In this document: one piece after another, positions 26,860 to 35,661 of the stretch
Layout: every line of letters starts with the position of its first letter
Position numbering within the stretch: position 1 is the first letter of the stretch
Assembly: GCF_018449515.1 (NCBI RefSeq)
Contig: NZ_JAAVUQ010000019.1
Coordinates: 1 to 64,000, forward strand
Reading direction: 5' to 3'
Source of the DNA: Caballeronia sp. dw_19
GTDB lineage: Bacteria > Pseudomonadota > Gammaproteobacteria > Burkholderiales > Burkholderiaceae
Length of the DNA stretch: 64,000 bases
Made by a program: the position numbers and the translations under genes
Notes under the pieces: model-generated
The model's database searches: none
The model's input: only the letters and a program-made list of their open reading frames with translations
What the model was told of the DNA's origin: nothing

Positions 26860-27822
26860 ATGAAAAACATTCTTCGCGCACTCGGCGCCCCACTCGTTAC
26901 ATTAGCGCTGGCGGCGGGCGCCGTCTCGGCCAACGCTGCCGATAAAGTCACGCTCGGCGTCGCTATCCCGACGGCGACGCACGGCTTCACCGGCGGTATT
27001 GTCTGGTGGGCCAACGAGGCTAAAAAGGAACTGGAACAGGCGCATCCTGACCTGAAGATCATCATCAAGACCGCGGCCGGCGCGCCGGAACAAGCGAATC
27101 AGTTGCAGGACCTGGTGACGGTGAACAAGATCAACACGCTGGTGATTTTCCCGTTCGAATCGGCTTCCTTGACGCAGCCGGTGGCGCAGGTCAAGAAGAA
27201 GGGCGTGTACGTGACCGTGGTGGATCGCGGGCTCACCGATACCAGCGCGCAGGACGCGTACGTAGCCGGCGACAACACCGCATTCGGCAAGCTGCCGGCT
27301 GAATATCTCGCGAAGACGATGGACGGCAAGGGCGATATCGTGGCGTTGCGCGGCATCCCGACCACGCTCGATAACGAACGCTGGGCTGCGTTTGAATCGG
27401 TGATCAAGCAGCATCCCGACATGAAGATCCTGGATGCCAAATACGCCAACTGGAATCGCGACGACGCGTTCAAGGTCATGCAGGATTACCTGACGCGTTT
27501 CAAGCATATCGACGCGGTCTGGGCGGCCGATGACGACATGATGATCGGCGTGCTGAAGGCCATCGATCAGGCGAAGCGTACGGACATCAAGCAGGTATTT
27601 GGCGGCGCGGGATCGAAGGAAGCGGTCAAGCGGATCATGGACGGCGACAAGCTCGTGCAGGCGGATGTGTCGTACTCGCCCAAGTTCATCTATGACGCGA
27701 TCAAGCTCACAGCTGAAGCCCGTTTGAAGGGCGAAAAGTTGCCGCCGACGACCATCATTCCTTCGGTGCTGATCACGAAAGACAACGCCAAACAGTTCTA
27801 TTATCCGAATTCGCCGTTCTGA
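26860..27822 (+). CDS. Sugar ABC transporter substrate-binding protein
   Basis: 320 aa periplasmic binding protein with a signal peptide ending SANA-ADKVTLG. It belongs to the ribose/galactose-binding type (peripla_BP_4): VTLGVAIPTATHGFTGGIVWWANEAKKEL, the hinge region VVDRGLTDTSAQDAYVAGDN, and DAVWAADDDMMIGVLKA. It delivers a sugar or polyol to the permease encoded upstream. The neighbouring isomerase suggests the ligand is a sugar that must be isomerised or epimerised after uptake. Confidence 0.93.
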   Translation: MKNILRALGAPLVTLALAAGAVSANAADKVTLGVAIPTATHGFTGGIVWWANEAKKELEQAHPDLKIIIKTAAGAPEQANQLQDLVTVNKINTLVIFPFESASLTQPVAQVKKKGVYVTVVDRGLTDTSAQDAYVAGDNTAFGKLPAEYLAKTMDGKGDIVALRGIPTTLDNERWAAFESVIKQHPDMKILDAKYANWNRDDAFKVMQDYLTRFKHIDAVWAADDDMMIGVLKAIDQAKRTDIKQVFGGAGSKEAVKRIMDGDKLVQADVSYSPKFIYDAIKLTAEARLKGEKLPPTTIIPSVLITKDNAKQFYYPNSPF

Positions 27823-27866
27823 ATTCCGGGCGGTTTGAACACAGCTACGTTAGCGGATCGATGCTC

Positions 27867-28922
27867 ATGAAAACCATCAAAGGCCCCGCCATTTTCCTGG
27901 CGCAGTTTCTAGGCGACACCTTGCCCTTCGATAACCTCGCGCATCTTGCGGGCTGGGCGAAGGGCCTGGGTTACGAAGGTATCCAGGTGCCGTGCGATCC
28001 GCGGCTGATCGATCTTGAGCAGGCTGCAAAGAGCGATGCATATTGCGACGATCTGCTTCGCGTAGTGGGCGACGCGGGCGTTAGCATCACGGAGTTATCG
28101 ACGCATTTGCAGGGGCAGCTCGTCGCGGTTCACCCGGCCTACGACACGCTCTTCGATGGTTTTGCCGCCGCGCATGTCCGCGGCGATCCCAAGGCTCGCA
28201 CGGCTTGGGCGATCGAACAGGTCGGGTTCGCGGCGGCGGCATCGAAGCGCCTGGGGTTGAGCGCCCATGTGACGTTTTCCGGGGCGTTGGCGTGGCCTTA
28301 TTTGTATCCGTGGCCGCAGCGTCCACAGGGTCTGGTGGAGGCCGCGTTCGAGGAACTGGCGCGGCGCTGGCGGCCGTTGCTCGATGCCTTCGATCAGGCT
28401 GGCGTGGATGTTTGCTACGAGTTGCATCCGGGTGAGGATTTGCATGACGGCGTGACCTTCGATCGTTTTCTTGCTGCTGTCGACCATCATCCGCGCGCGA
28501 ACATTTTGTTCGATCCGAGTCACTTCTTGCTGCAGCAACTGGACTACCTTCAGTTCATCGATATCTATCACGAACGCATCAAGGCTTTCCATGTGAAGGA
28601 CGCCGAGTTCCGCCCTAACGGCCGGCAGGGCGTGTACGGCGGTTATTCGGGGTGGGTGGATCGGGCAGGGCGATTCCGGTCGCTGGGCGACGGGCAGATC
28701 GACTTTGGAGCGATCTTTTCGAAGATGGCGCAGTACGATTTTCCCGGCTGGGCTGTGCTTGAATGGGAGTGCGCGTTGAAGCATCCGGAGGATGGCGCGC
28801 GGGAGGGGGCGGACTATATCCGCAAGCATATTATTCGCGTAGCGGATCGAGCGTTCGATGACTTCGCCGGAAGCGGCGCGAACGGTGAGCAAATACGGGA
28901 GGTGCTGGGGTTCGGGCCTTAA
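27867..28922 (+). CDS. Sugar phosphate isomerase/epimerase-like TIM-barrel protein
   Basis: 351 aa AP-endonuclease-2-like (xylose-isomerase-like) TIM barrel. Likely metal and acid ligands are visible in order: CYELHPGEDLH (Glu, His), NILFDPSHFLLQQ (Asp, His), IKAFHVKDAEF and WAVLEWECAL (Glu). GGA at 27855-27857 is 9 nt before the ATG at 27867; an ATG two codons earlier (27861) is less well spaced. It is the last gene of the LacI-led operon and probably acts on the imported sugar or its keto-derivative. Confidence 0.9.
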   Translation: MKTIKGPAIFLAQFLGDTLPFDNLAHLAGWAKGLGYEGIQVPCDPRLIDLEQAAKSDAYCDDLLRVVGDAGVSITELSTHLQGQLVAVHPAYDTLFDGFAAAHVRGDPKARTAWAIEQVGFAAAASKRLGLSAHVTFSGALAWPYLYPWPQRPQGLVEAAFEELARRWRPLLDAFDQAGVDVCYELHPGEDLHDGVTFDRFLAAVDHHPRANILFDPSHFLLQQLDYLQFIDIYHERIKAFHVKDAEFRPNGRQGVYGGYSGWVDRAGRFRSLGDGQIDFGAIFSKMAQYDFPGWAVLEWECALKHPEDGAREGADYIRKHIIRVADRAFDDFAGSGANGEQIREVLGFGP

Positions 28923-28923
28923 A

Positions 28924-28966
28924 ACTCGGGCTTTAAGACTCGGGCCTCAAGACCCGGGTCTTGAAG
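28924..28966. repeat. Three short tandem palindromic repeats
   Basis: Three 14-15-base units (ACTCGGGCTTTAAG, ACTCGGGCCTCAAG, ACCCGGGTCTTGAAG) follow the isomerase stop directly. The last two create a perfect 18-base palindrome at 28947-28964. The position between convergent genes suggests a bidirectional terminator or transcript-end stabilising hairpin. Confidence 0.65.
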
Positions 28967-29015
28967 CACCGAACGCCAGTCCATCACCCTGTCTCCAGGC
29001 CGGCCCCGAATTTTC

Positions 29016-30158
29016 TTAGCCAAGACCCGGCCCAATCAGGATAAAGCTCGTCACGTCGGTCATCGTACGCGGTTGACGACCGGGACGCAGGCGTCCCGCG
29101 ATTCGAACCAGGGTGCGATCATCAAGGTGAGCAGTGACTGCTCTCGCATACTGTTCCTGATCGAGTACGACGCGGGCCTTGACGATCTCGCCCTCACGCA
29201 AGAGCAGCGCCACGACTACCTCGCCGGCCCGATTTCCTTCAATATCGAATTCACCGTTCAGATGCTCGACTGTTCCGATGAAGACGTCGTCGCGGTCACG
29301 CTCGACCGCACGCAGTTCCCGGCGCACGTCGTCAATACGCCCGAAGTAATCGCTTCGAATCCTGATGTTCTCACCGGGCGTGGCGTCCTGCGGTAAGGCC
29401 ACAGTTGTCGCCCAACGAAACGACATATCGATGTTGTTGCGCACGTCGTCATTGTGAAGACGAGTCAGCGCTTCGCAAAGATTCGACGAAACGACTGGCG
29501 AGGCCGCTGCCTTTTGCGAATCCACGAAACGGCTCAGCCCGTCCTCTTCGATGGCCCTGACGAGTTGGCGCACGCCATTTCTGGCGGTAAGCATGGTCAT
29601 GCGCACAAACGAGTCGTTCGCCTGCGCGAGGTCGGGCATGGAAGGCGTTTCCATAGCGTCGACAGGACACGACACGCGGACCACGAAGCTGCCTCGCTCG
29701 GTATGTCCGAACCGTGCATGACCGGCAAGCTGTGTAGCTTCCGCCCTGTGCAGACGCGGGTGATGAGTCTGGGGACGCAATACGGTACAGGCCGACGCGA
29801 GCAAAATCTGCTCAGCGCCCAGCAGCAACGAAGCGGCGAACGACAAGGGCAGGCCGTCATCAATCGAGCCGCCGCTCGTCACGCGGTAGTAAATGGAGTC
29901 GTCACGCGAGATGGCAGCGAGCTGAACCAGATCCGCCAGCTTCATACCCTGCAGGTCTGCGAGCTTGGACAAGGCGAGTTCGCATGCCTCGGCGTAGTCC
30001 GGCGCATCCTGATCCATCGGAATAACGATCTGGCGACGCGGCGCGGCGGCGTGATGCATGACGTAAAGACGGTCCACGATGCCATCGGGCAGCGACTCCC
30101 ATCCCAGCGATTTCACGAAATCACGCAGGCCTGACGGTGATAAATCTTTAATCGCCAT
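29016..30158 (-). CDS. Conserved protein of unknown function, partner of a DUF4365 protein
   Basis: 380 aa, cytoplasmic, no membrane segment. I recognise a sequence pattern seen in uncharacterised bacterial proteins but no named domain. It has an N-terminal small-domain-like part (LRDFVKSLGWESLPDGIVDRLYV...RRQIVIPMDQDAPDYAEAC, residues 11-59), a central part with SFAASLLLGAEQILLASACTVLRPQTHHPRL (about 106-136) and GHTERGSFVVRVSCPV (about 151-166), and a C-terminal YFGRIDDVRRELR...GEFDIEGNRAGEVVVALLL region. It overlaps the upstream DUF4365 gene by 11 bases on the same strand, implying translational coupling and joint function. A defence or nucleic-acid-related role is inference from the partner only. 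Confidence 0.75.
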   Translation of the reverse strand: MAIKDLSPSGLRDFVKSLGWESLPDGIVDRLYVMHHAAAPRRQIVIPMDQDAPDYAEACELALSKLADLQGMKLADLVQLAAISRDDSIYYRVTSGGSIDDGLPLSFAASLLLGAEQILLASACTVLRPQTHHPRLHRAEATQLAGHARFGHTERGSFVVRVSCPVDAMETPSMPDLAQANDSFVRMTMLTARNGVRQLVRAIEEDGLSRFVDSQKAAASPVVSSNLCEALTRLHNDDVRNNIDMSFRWATTVALPQDATPGENIRIRSDYFGRIDDVRRELRAVERDRDDVFIGTVEHLNGEFDIEGNRAGEVVVALLLREGEIVKARVVLDQEQYARAVTAHLDDRTLVRIAGRLRPGRQPRTMTDVTSFILIGPGLG

Positions 30159-30717
30159 GAGGAACTCGATGAGCGGGCGCTTTATAAGCAGGAATTTCGC
30201 GGCGCGAGATGCTCGCCATGAGTTTCATAAGACCGGTACCGTCGAACACTTGGTTCTTCGGAATTTTTACCGTAACGCCTGCGTGGTTGTCTGTGGGCGG
30301 CGCGCCGCGCAGACTGACCCAGTACGCGCATTTTCGCAGCACGAGTTGCTCGTGGGAGTGTGTCAGCCAGTCTTCGGCTTTCGGCGGCAGGAACAACACG
30401 GCAAGTATCCGCGGCGACGCGTGTGTTTCGCGGCGCAGATCGTCGTATTGCTGCGTGCCGGACAGGAAATAGGAGAGCGAGTCGCCGTCGTCGAATGGCG
30501 GCTTGATGCTTGCCTTCAGCTGGACCTTGATGTCGACTTCGGTCAGGCTTCCGCCATTCGGAAATGGCTCCCAACCGGTGAGCATGGCATCGATGCCGGC
30601 ATTGTCATCGTGCCGGTTGCTCGTCTTGCAGTTGACGCCCGCGTGGGATGCAATTGCGTGGAGGTAAGCGTAACTCAACTCCGATTCCCGATTTACTGCT
30701 GTGAGCGCTGTTGCCAT
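30148..30717 (-). CDS. DUF4365-like nuclease-fold protein
   Basis: 189 aa. The N-terminal half matches the DUF4365 pattern: conserved Glu near residues 11-13, GID at 41-43, then a strand ending VDIKVQLKAS with Asp62, Gln66 and Lys68. That D-(x)n-QxK arrangement resembles the PD-(D/E)xK restriction-endonuclease core. LSYFLSGTQQYDDLR and ILAVLFLP follow as in the family. Predicted role is DNA or RNA cleavage, not shown. It is the first gene of a two-gene unit with the 380-aa protein, which starts inside its last codons. Confidence 0.8.
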   Translation of the reverse strand: MATALTAVNRESELSYAYLHAIASHAGVNCKTSNRHDDNAGIDAMLTGWEPFPNGGSLTEVDIKVQLKASIKPPFDDGDSLSYFLSGTQQYDDLRRETHASPRILAVLFLPPKAEDWLTHSHEQLVLRKCAYWVSLRGAPPTDNHAGVTVKIPKNQVFDGTGLMKLMASISRREIPAYKAPAHRVPHGD

Positions 30718-30825
30718 GATCTTCCCGCAGTTCTGTTATCCATCGACAGGAAAGCATAGGGGAAACATGATTTTTCGACTTGTGGAAAAATTCGCTGCGA
30801 CAAAATTTGACGCTTTGCTCAGGGC

Positions 30826-30856
30826 AAAAGAAAACGCCGACGCGAATGCGTCGGCG
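30826..30856 (-). terminator. Terminator of gnd
   Basis: CGCCGACGC / GCGTCGGCG 9-bp stem with a 4-base loop (30835-30856). On the minus strand it is followed by a T-rich run (TTTTCTTTTG). It lies 45 bases after the gnd stop. Confidence 0.8.
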
Positions 30857-30901
30857 CAGAACTACCGGAAAGACCAGCCGCTTTTCAGCGGCCTCAGCTT
30901 C

Positions 30902-32308
30902 TTACGACCAGTCGGCGTGGAAACTACCCTTCTTATCCACGCGTTCGAACGTATGCGCACCGAAGAAATCGCGCTGTGCCTGAACCAGATTCGCCGGCAA
31001 CGTCTCCGACCGGTAACTATCGTAATAAGCCACCGCCGACGAGAACGCCGGCACCGGCACACCCGCCTTCACCGCGGCCACGACCACGTCGCGCAACGCA
31101 CCCTGATACTTCGTCGCGATGTCGGTGAAATACGGATCGAGCAGCAAGTTGTGCAAGTCCGGGTTGGTCTTGTAAGCGTCCGTGATCTTCTGCAAAAAGC
31201 CCGCACGGATAATGCAACCTGCCCGGAAGATCTTCGCGATCTGGCCATATTGCAGGTCCCACTTGTACTCTTCCGACGCCGCGCGCAACTGCGCAAACCC
31301 CTGCGCATACGAGACAATCTTGCTCAGGAACAATGCGCGCCGCACGGATTCGACAAACGCATCACGATCGCCATCGAACTTCGGCGACGGTCCCGTCAAC
31401 TGCTTGCTTGCTTCAACGCGCTGATCCTTCAGCGAAGACAGCACGCGCGCAAACACAGCTTCGGTAATCAGCGGCAACGGAGCGCCAAGGTCAAGCGCAT
31501 TCTGGCTGGTCCACTTGCCCGTGCCCTTTTGCGCCGCGCGGTCGAGAATGACATCGACCAGATCCTTGCCCGTCTCCTCATCCTTCTTCGAGAAGATCTT
31601 CGACGTGATCTCGATCAGGTAACTATCCAGTTCGCCCTTGTTCCACTCGACATACACGCGGCCCAGTTCTTCGTTCGACAAGCCTGCCACGCGCTTGAGC
31701 ACGTCGTAGCTTTCGGCGATCAACTGCATGTCGCCGTATTCGATCCCGTTATGCACCATCTTCACGTAATGTCCCGCGCCGTCCGGGCCCATGTACGCGA
31801 CGCACGGTTCGCCGTCCGGCGCCTTGGCAGCGATCTCGGTCAGGATCGGCGCTACCAGGTCATACGCTTCCTTCTGGCCGCCCGGCATGATCGACGGGCC
31901 TTTCAACGCGCCTTCCTCACCGCCGGACACACCCGTGCCAATGAAGTGCAGCCCCGACTTGGCAAGGTCGGTGTTGCGGCGGATGGTATCGGTGAAATGG
32001 GTGTTGCCGCCGTCGATCAGGATGTCGCCCTTGTCGAGGAGAGGCCGTAGCGAGTCGATGGTGGCGTCGGTGCCCTGGCCGGCCTTGACCATCAGCAGGA
32101 TGCGGCGCGGTTTTTCAAGCGACTCGACAAATTCTTCCAGCGTGTACGAAGGCACGAGTTTCTTGTCGGGATGCTCGGCTATCAGCTCGTCGGTTTTTTC
32201 GCGGCTGCGGTTGTACACGGACACCGCATGTCCGCGGCTCTCGATGTTCAACGCCAGATTGCGTCCCATGACGGCGAGGCCTACAACGCCGATTGCTTGC
32301 TTGCTCAT
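30902..32308 (-). CDS. gnd: 6-phosphogluconate dehydrogenase, decarboxylating
   Basis: 468 aa, the usual long-form length. The NADP-binding start GVVGLAVMGRNLALNIESRGH, the substrate loop GTGVSGGEEGALKGPSIMPGG, the catalytic-lysine region YVKMVHNGIEYGDMQLIAE and the C-terminal tail AQRDFFGAHTFERVDKKGSFHADW are all present. It oxidises 6-phosphogluconate to ribulose-5-phosphate with release of carbon dioxide and NADPH in the oxidative pentose phosphate pathway. It is monocistronic with its own terminator. Confidence 0.97.
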   Translation of the reverse strand: MSKQAIGVVGLAVMGRNLALNIESRGHAVSVYNRSREKTDELIAEHPDKKLVPSYTLEEFVESLEKPRRILLMVKAGQGTDATIDSLRPLLDKGDILIDGGNTHFTDTIRRNTDLAKSGLHFIGTGVSGGEEGALKGPSIMPGGQKEAYDLVAPILTEIAAKAPDGEPCVAYMGPDGAGHYVKMVHNGIEYGDMQLIAESYDVLKRVAGLSNEELGRVYVEWNKGELDSYLIEITSKIFSKKDEETGKDLVDVILDRAAQKGTGKWTSQNALDLGAPLPLITEAVFARVLSSLKDQRVEASKQLTGPSPKFDGDRDAFVESVRRALFLSKIVSYAQGFAQLRAASEEYKWDLQYGQIAKIFRAGCIIRAGFLQKITDAYKTNPDLHNLLLDPYFTDIATKYQGALRDVVVAAVKAGVPVPAFSSAVAYYDSYRSETLPANLVQAQRDFFGAHTFERVDKKGSFHADWS

Positions 32309-32706
32309 GTTTCTCTCCGAATGACCGAAGCGCGGGCGGCTCGTGGCTACACACGCGACGGATGCGATTTGTCAATTGGGGCGGTGCCCGCGACGGCGTT
32401 CCGGACAGGCTCTCGCGCCGGGAAACAATGGCGAAAGCGGCACGGACACTACGCGATCGGCCAGTCTGGCTGGCTTTTCTCGCGCGAACGCCGCGCGGAA
32501 CGCGCAGACGGAGCGAGATTACCACTTTGACACGGCGCTGGCAGACATCGCACGCGCCCGCACGACCGGACAGCGGCTGGACAGCACGTCGGCAGCACGC
32601 TGGCCGCAACCGGGCAACACGCCTGACACCGGTCTAGAATGAGCACCCGCGACCCGTTTCAGGCGCGGCGCGACTCGCTTGAACCCAGGCGAAACAGGGC
32701 AACCGC
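32309..32706. other. Intergenic region with no recognised feature
   Basis: About 400 bases between the divergent gnd and GIY-YIG-like genes. It must contain the gnd promoter on the minus strand. I see no conserved motif, hairpin with T-run or coding frame with convincing character. Confidence 0.5.
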
Positions 32707-33066
32707 ATGGCGCTTCGGAAAAAGACTCAGGAAAAGACTCACCCAAGGACTCACCATTACCACGTCTACGTGATCGAACTGGCCGACACCGTCTGGAACG
32801 AAGCGCGTTTCCGGCGCGCGAATCCGGGTTACGTGCTCGGCATGCCCTTCGTCTACGTAGGCATGACGGGTATTGATCCTGACGTTCGTTTCGACAAACA
32901 CAAGGCCGGCATCCAGTCGAACCGGTATGCGCGGGAATTCGGGCTGCGACTGTTGCCGCGGCTCTACGAACTGTATAACCCGATGCCTTACGAAGGTGCG
33001 CGGGAGATGGAAGTGGAATTGGCAATTGGCTTGCGGGAAGCCGGATACGGCGTCTGGCAGGCGTAG
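32707..33066 (+). CDS. Small GIY-YIG-like protein
   Basis: 119 aa. The order HVYVIEL (residues 19-25), FVYVGMTG (48-55), then R61 and H65 in DVRFDKHKAG resembles a GIY-YIG nuclease core, with the first motif modified and a 20-residue insert between the two strands. The catalytic C-terminal Glu may be in EGAREMEVELAIGLREAGYGV. Function is not determined; small GIY-YIG proteins can be nucleases or inactive relatives. It stands alone, 65 bases before the ketopantoate-reductase-like gene on the same strand. Confidence 0.7.
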   Translation: MALRKKTQEKTHPRTHHYHVYVIELADTVWNEARFRRANPGYVLGMPFVYVGMTGIDPDVRFDKHKAGIQSNRYAREFGLRLLPRLYELYNPMPYEGAREMEVELAIGLREAGYGVWQA

Positions 33067-33131
33067 AAACCAGGCGGCGCCGTCGCATCCGCGGCCGGCG
33101 TTCTGATCAGACTAAATGCAAGGAGCGGGAC

Positions 33132-34088
33132 ATGCGGATTCTGGTGGTGGGTGCGGGCGCGATTGGCGGCTATTTTGGTGGACGGCTGCTCGACGCGGGC
33201 CGCGACGTGACATTCCTCGTGCGCGAGCGGCGGGCCGCGCAACTCGCGCAGACCGGCCTCAACGTGCGCAGCCCGAACGGCGATCTGTCCATACCCAATC
33301 CGCCCATCGTGCTGGCGAAAGACGTACGCGAGCCGTTCGACCTGATCCTGCTTAGTTGCAAGGCTTACGACCTCGACGGCGCCATCGAGTCGATAAAAAC
33401 CTCGGTCGGCCCGAACACCGCCATCCTGCCGATGCTCAACGGCATGCATCACCTCGATGTGCTCGAAGCGCAATTCGGTGCGGAGCGCGTGCTTGGCGGT
33501 CAGTGCATCGCGGCCGTGACGCTTGATGCCGACGGCACCATCGTTCACTTGAACAAGCTGCATTCCATGGCGTTCGGCGAGCGCGCAGGGGGTTTATCCC
33601 CGCGAATTGAAGCCATCTCGGCACAGTTGTCAGGCGCGCAATTCGACGCGGTAGCCAGCCCCGAGATCATTCAATCGATGTGGGAAAAGTGGGTGTTCCT
33701 CGCAACGCTCGCGGCCGGTACGTGCCTGATGCGCGCACCGGTCGGCGACATCATCGCGGCGCCGGGCGGCCAGAAGCTGCTGCTCGATCTCTTCGATGAA
33801 GCCCGCGCCATTGCAACCGCGAACGGTTTTACGCCGGGGGAAGCCGTGGTCGCGCGTGCGCGAGGGATGTTCACGGAGCCCGGCTCCACGATCACCGCCT
33901 CGATGCTGCGCGATCTGGAGAACGGCGCGCGGATCGAAGCGGACCACGTGGTGGGCGATCTGATTGCGCGTGCCAAAGGGGCTAAAGATGTCCAGGGACC
34001 GATCAGCACGCCGGTTTTCTCGACGGCCTACACGCACTTGAAAGCTTACGAATCCCGCCGCGAACGTGGCGACGTCAAGGCTTCGTAA
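33132..34088 (+). CDS. 2-dehydropantoate 2-reductase family protein (PanE/ApbA)
   Basis: 318 aa. It begins with MRILVVGAGAIGGYFGGRL, the NADP-binding motif of ketopantoate reductases. CKAYDLDGAIESI and LPMLNGMHHLDVLEAQFG fit the N-terminal domain, with the Lys region in SMWEKWVFLATLAAGTCLMR. AAGGAG is 7 nt before the ATG. The family includes true PanE (pantothenate synthesis) and relatives with other 2-oxo-acid substrates; this one lies outside any pantothenate cluster, so the family name is used. Confidence 0.9.
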   Translation: MRILVVGAGAIGGYFGGRLLDAGRDVTFLVRERRAAQLAQTGLNVRSPNGDLSIPNPPIVLAKDVREPFDLILLSCKAYDLDGAIESIKTSVGPNTAILPMLNGMHHLDVLEAQFGAERVLGGQCIAAVTLDADGTIVHLNKLHSMAFGERAGGLSPRIEAISAQLSGAQFDAVASPEIIQSMWEKWVFLATLAAGTCLMRAPVGDIIAAPGGQKLLLDLFDEARAIATANGFTPGEAVVARARGMFTEPGSTITASMLRDLENGARIEADHVVGDLIARAKGAKDVQGPISTPVFSTAYTHLKAYESRRERGDVKAS

Positions 34089-34260
34089 GCCGAATCGGGC
34101 GATGAGAACGGGATGGATGCCGTGCTGTTGCCTTTGTTGCCTTTGTTGCCTCGTTGCCTGAAAAAATCCGCATCGCGCTTTAAACAGCCATTCCGTACTT
34201 TGAAGCAACGGGCATAACGCGTTACGCTTTGCGCTTCTCAAAAGTAACGCTCGCCGAACC

Positions 34261-34869
34261 ATGCACGATCATGCCTTGCAAGAGCCGCTCGCCCCGCCGA
34301 CTGTCGCGGAAATTTTTATCGGCTTCCTCACGCTCGGGCTGATCGCGTTCGGCGGCGCGTTGCCGCTTGCACGGCGCGAAATCGTCGAGCGGCGCAAGTG
34401 GCTCACCCCCGACGAATTCGTCGATCTGCTGGGCCTGTGCCAGTTTTTGCCGGGCGGCAACGTGATCAACTTCTCGGTTGCGGTCGGCATGAAATTTCGC
34501 GGCGTGGCGGGGGCGCTGGCCGGGCTGCTCGGGTTGATCGTGGGGCCTTCGCTGATCGTGATCGGACTCGGCGTGCTGTATCAACGCACGCATCAAGACC
34601 CTCATATTCGTCATTTGTTCGCGGGACTCGCTGCGGCGGCCGCTGGCTTGCTGGTGTCGATGGCGATCAAGGTAGCGTGGCCGCTGCGGCACAAACTCTC
34701 CATGGCGGCGATCGCAGCCGTAGCGTTCATCGCGATCGCGTTGCTGCGCTTGCCGTTGTTGCCGGTCATGCTCGTGCTCACACCGGTTTCAATTTTCATC
34801 GCGTCGCGGGTGAATCGCGAAGTGAAGCCCGAAGCGAATCGGGAAGCGAAGCGCGGGGAGGGCCAATGA
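34261..34869 (+). CDS. Chromate transporter, N-terminal half (short CHR family)
   Basis: 202 aa membrane protein with about six hydrophobic segments. The CHR motif is visible in FLTLGLIAFGGALPLARREIVERRKWLTPDEFVDLLGLCQFLPGGNVINFSVAVGMKFRGVAGALAG. The short-chain CHR proteins act as pairs, and the second half starts at an overlapping ATGA (34866). Together they would export chromate, or another anion, from the cytoplasm. The C-terminal tail is charged (REVKPEANREAKRGEGQ). Confidence 0.92.
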   Translation: MHDHALQEPLAPPTVAEIFIGFLTLGLIAFGGALPLARREIVERRKWLTPDEFVDLLGLCQFLPGGNVINFSVAVGMKFRGVAGALAGLLGLIVGPSLIVIGLGVLYQRTHQDPHIRHLFAGLAAAAAGLLVSMAIKVAWPLRHKLSMAAIAAVAFIAIALLRLPLLPVMLVLTPVSIFIASRVNREVKPEANREAKRGEGQ

Positions 34870-35396
34870 ATCACGATCTCGTTTCGCTTGCGGCCATTTT
34901 CAGCCAGCTTTCACTGCTCGCTTTCGGCGGCGGCAATACCATCCTGCCCGAGATGCAGCGGCAGGTAGTGGACATACATCAGTGGATGTCGAAGGCGGAT
35001 TTTTCTGCGCTGTTCGCGCTCGCGCAGGCGGCGCCCGGACCGAACATGATGATCGTGACGCTGATCGGCTGGCATGTGGCCGGCTGGCCGGGCGTGCTGG
35101 TGACATCGATTGCCAAGTTCGGGCCGTCGTCAATCGTGACGGTCGCGGCCATGCACGCCTGGGAACGCTTCAAGGATCACCCATGGCGTCGGTACGTCCA
35201 ACTCGGTCTCATACCGATGACAGCCGGCCTGGTCGCGGCGAGTGCGTCGTTGATTGCCGAAGCATCGGACACCCGCTGGATACTCGCGGCCATCACGGCG
35301 GTCATCGCGTTCCTGTCGTTCAAGACCAAGCTGCATCCGCTGTGGTTGCTGGCCTTGGGCAGCCTGATCGGGCTGACCGGTTTCGGGCAGTTCTAG
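34866..35396 (+). CDS. Chromate transporter, C-terminal half (short CHR family)
   Basis: 176 aa membrane protein, homologous in plan to the preceding gene: FSQLSLLAFGGGNTILPEMQRQVVD, then LFALAQAAPGPNMMIVTLIGWHVAGWPG. Its start overlaps the previous stop by 4 bases, so both halves are made together in equal amounts and presumably assemble as a heterodimer. No chrB-type regulator or other chromium gene is nearby. Confidence 0.92.
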   Translation: MNHDLVSLAAIFSQLSLLAFGGGNTILPEMQRQVVDIHQWMSKADFSALFALAQAAPGPNMMIVTLIGWHVAGWPGVLVTSIAKFGPSSIVTVAAMHAWERFKDHPWRRYVQLGLIPMTAGLVAASASLIAEASDTRWILAAITAVIAFLSFKTKLHPLWLLALGSLIGLTGFGQF

Positions 35397-35661
35397 ACCG
35401 GCGTCGACTTTGAAGGCGAAAAGCCGGGCCGGTTGCGGATATGGGCCTTGGGAACAAGGGAGGCGTTGGTCACGCGGCATCGACGAGTTCAGCTATGGCA
35501 TGAACATCGCGGAAAGTGAATTTGCCGTGCGCAAGCGGCGGTATTGAGAAGGGGAGCAGGACCTTTGCCGCGTCGCTGTGATCGGGCGAAAAGCCGCATC
35601 GAGCGCGTCAGGCCGTTGCTGAATAGAATGGCCTGAGTTTCGTTTCGAGGAGAAAGAACTG

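Noticed and set aside
30701..32050. 449-aa plus-strand frame opposite gnd
   Set aside because: Arg-rich antisense shadow of 6-phosphogluconate dehydrogenase.
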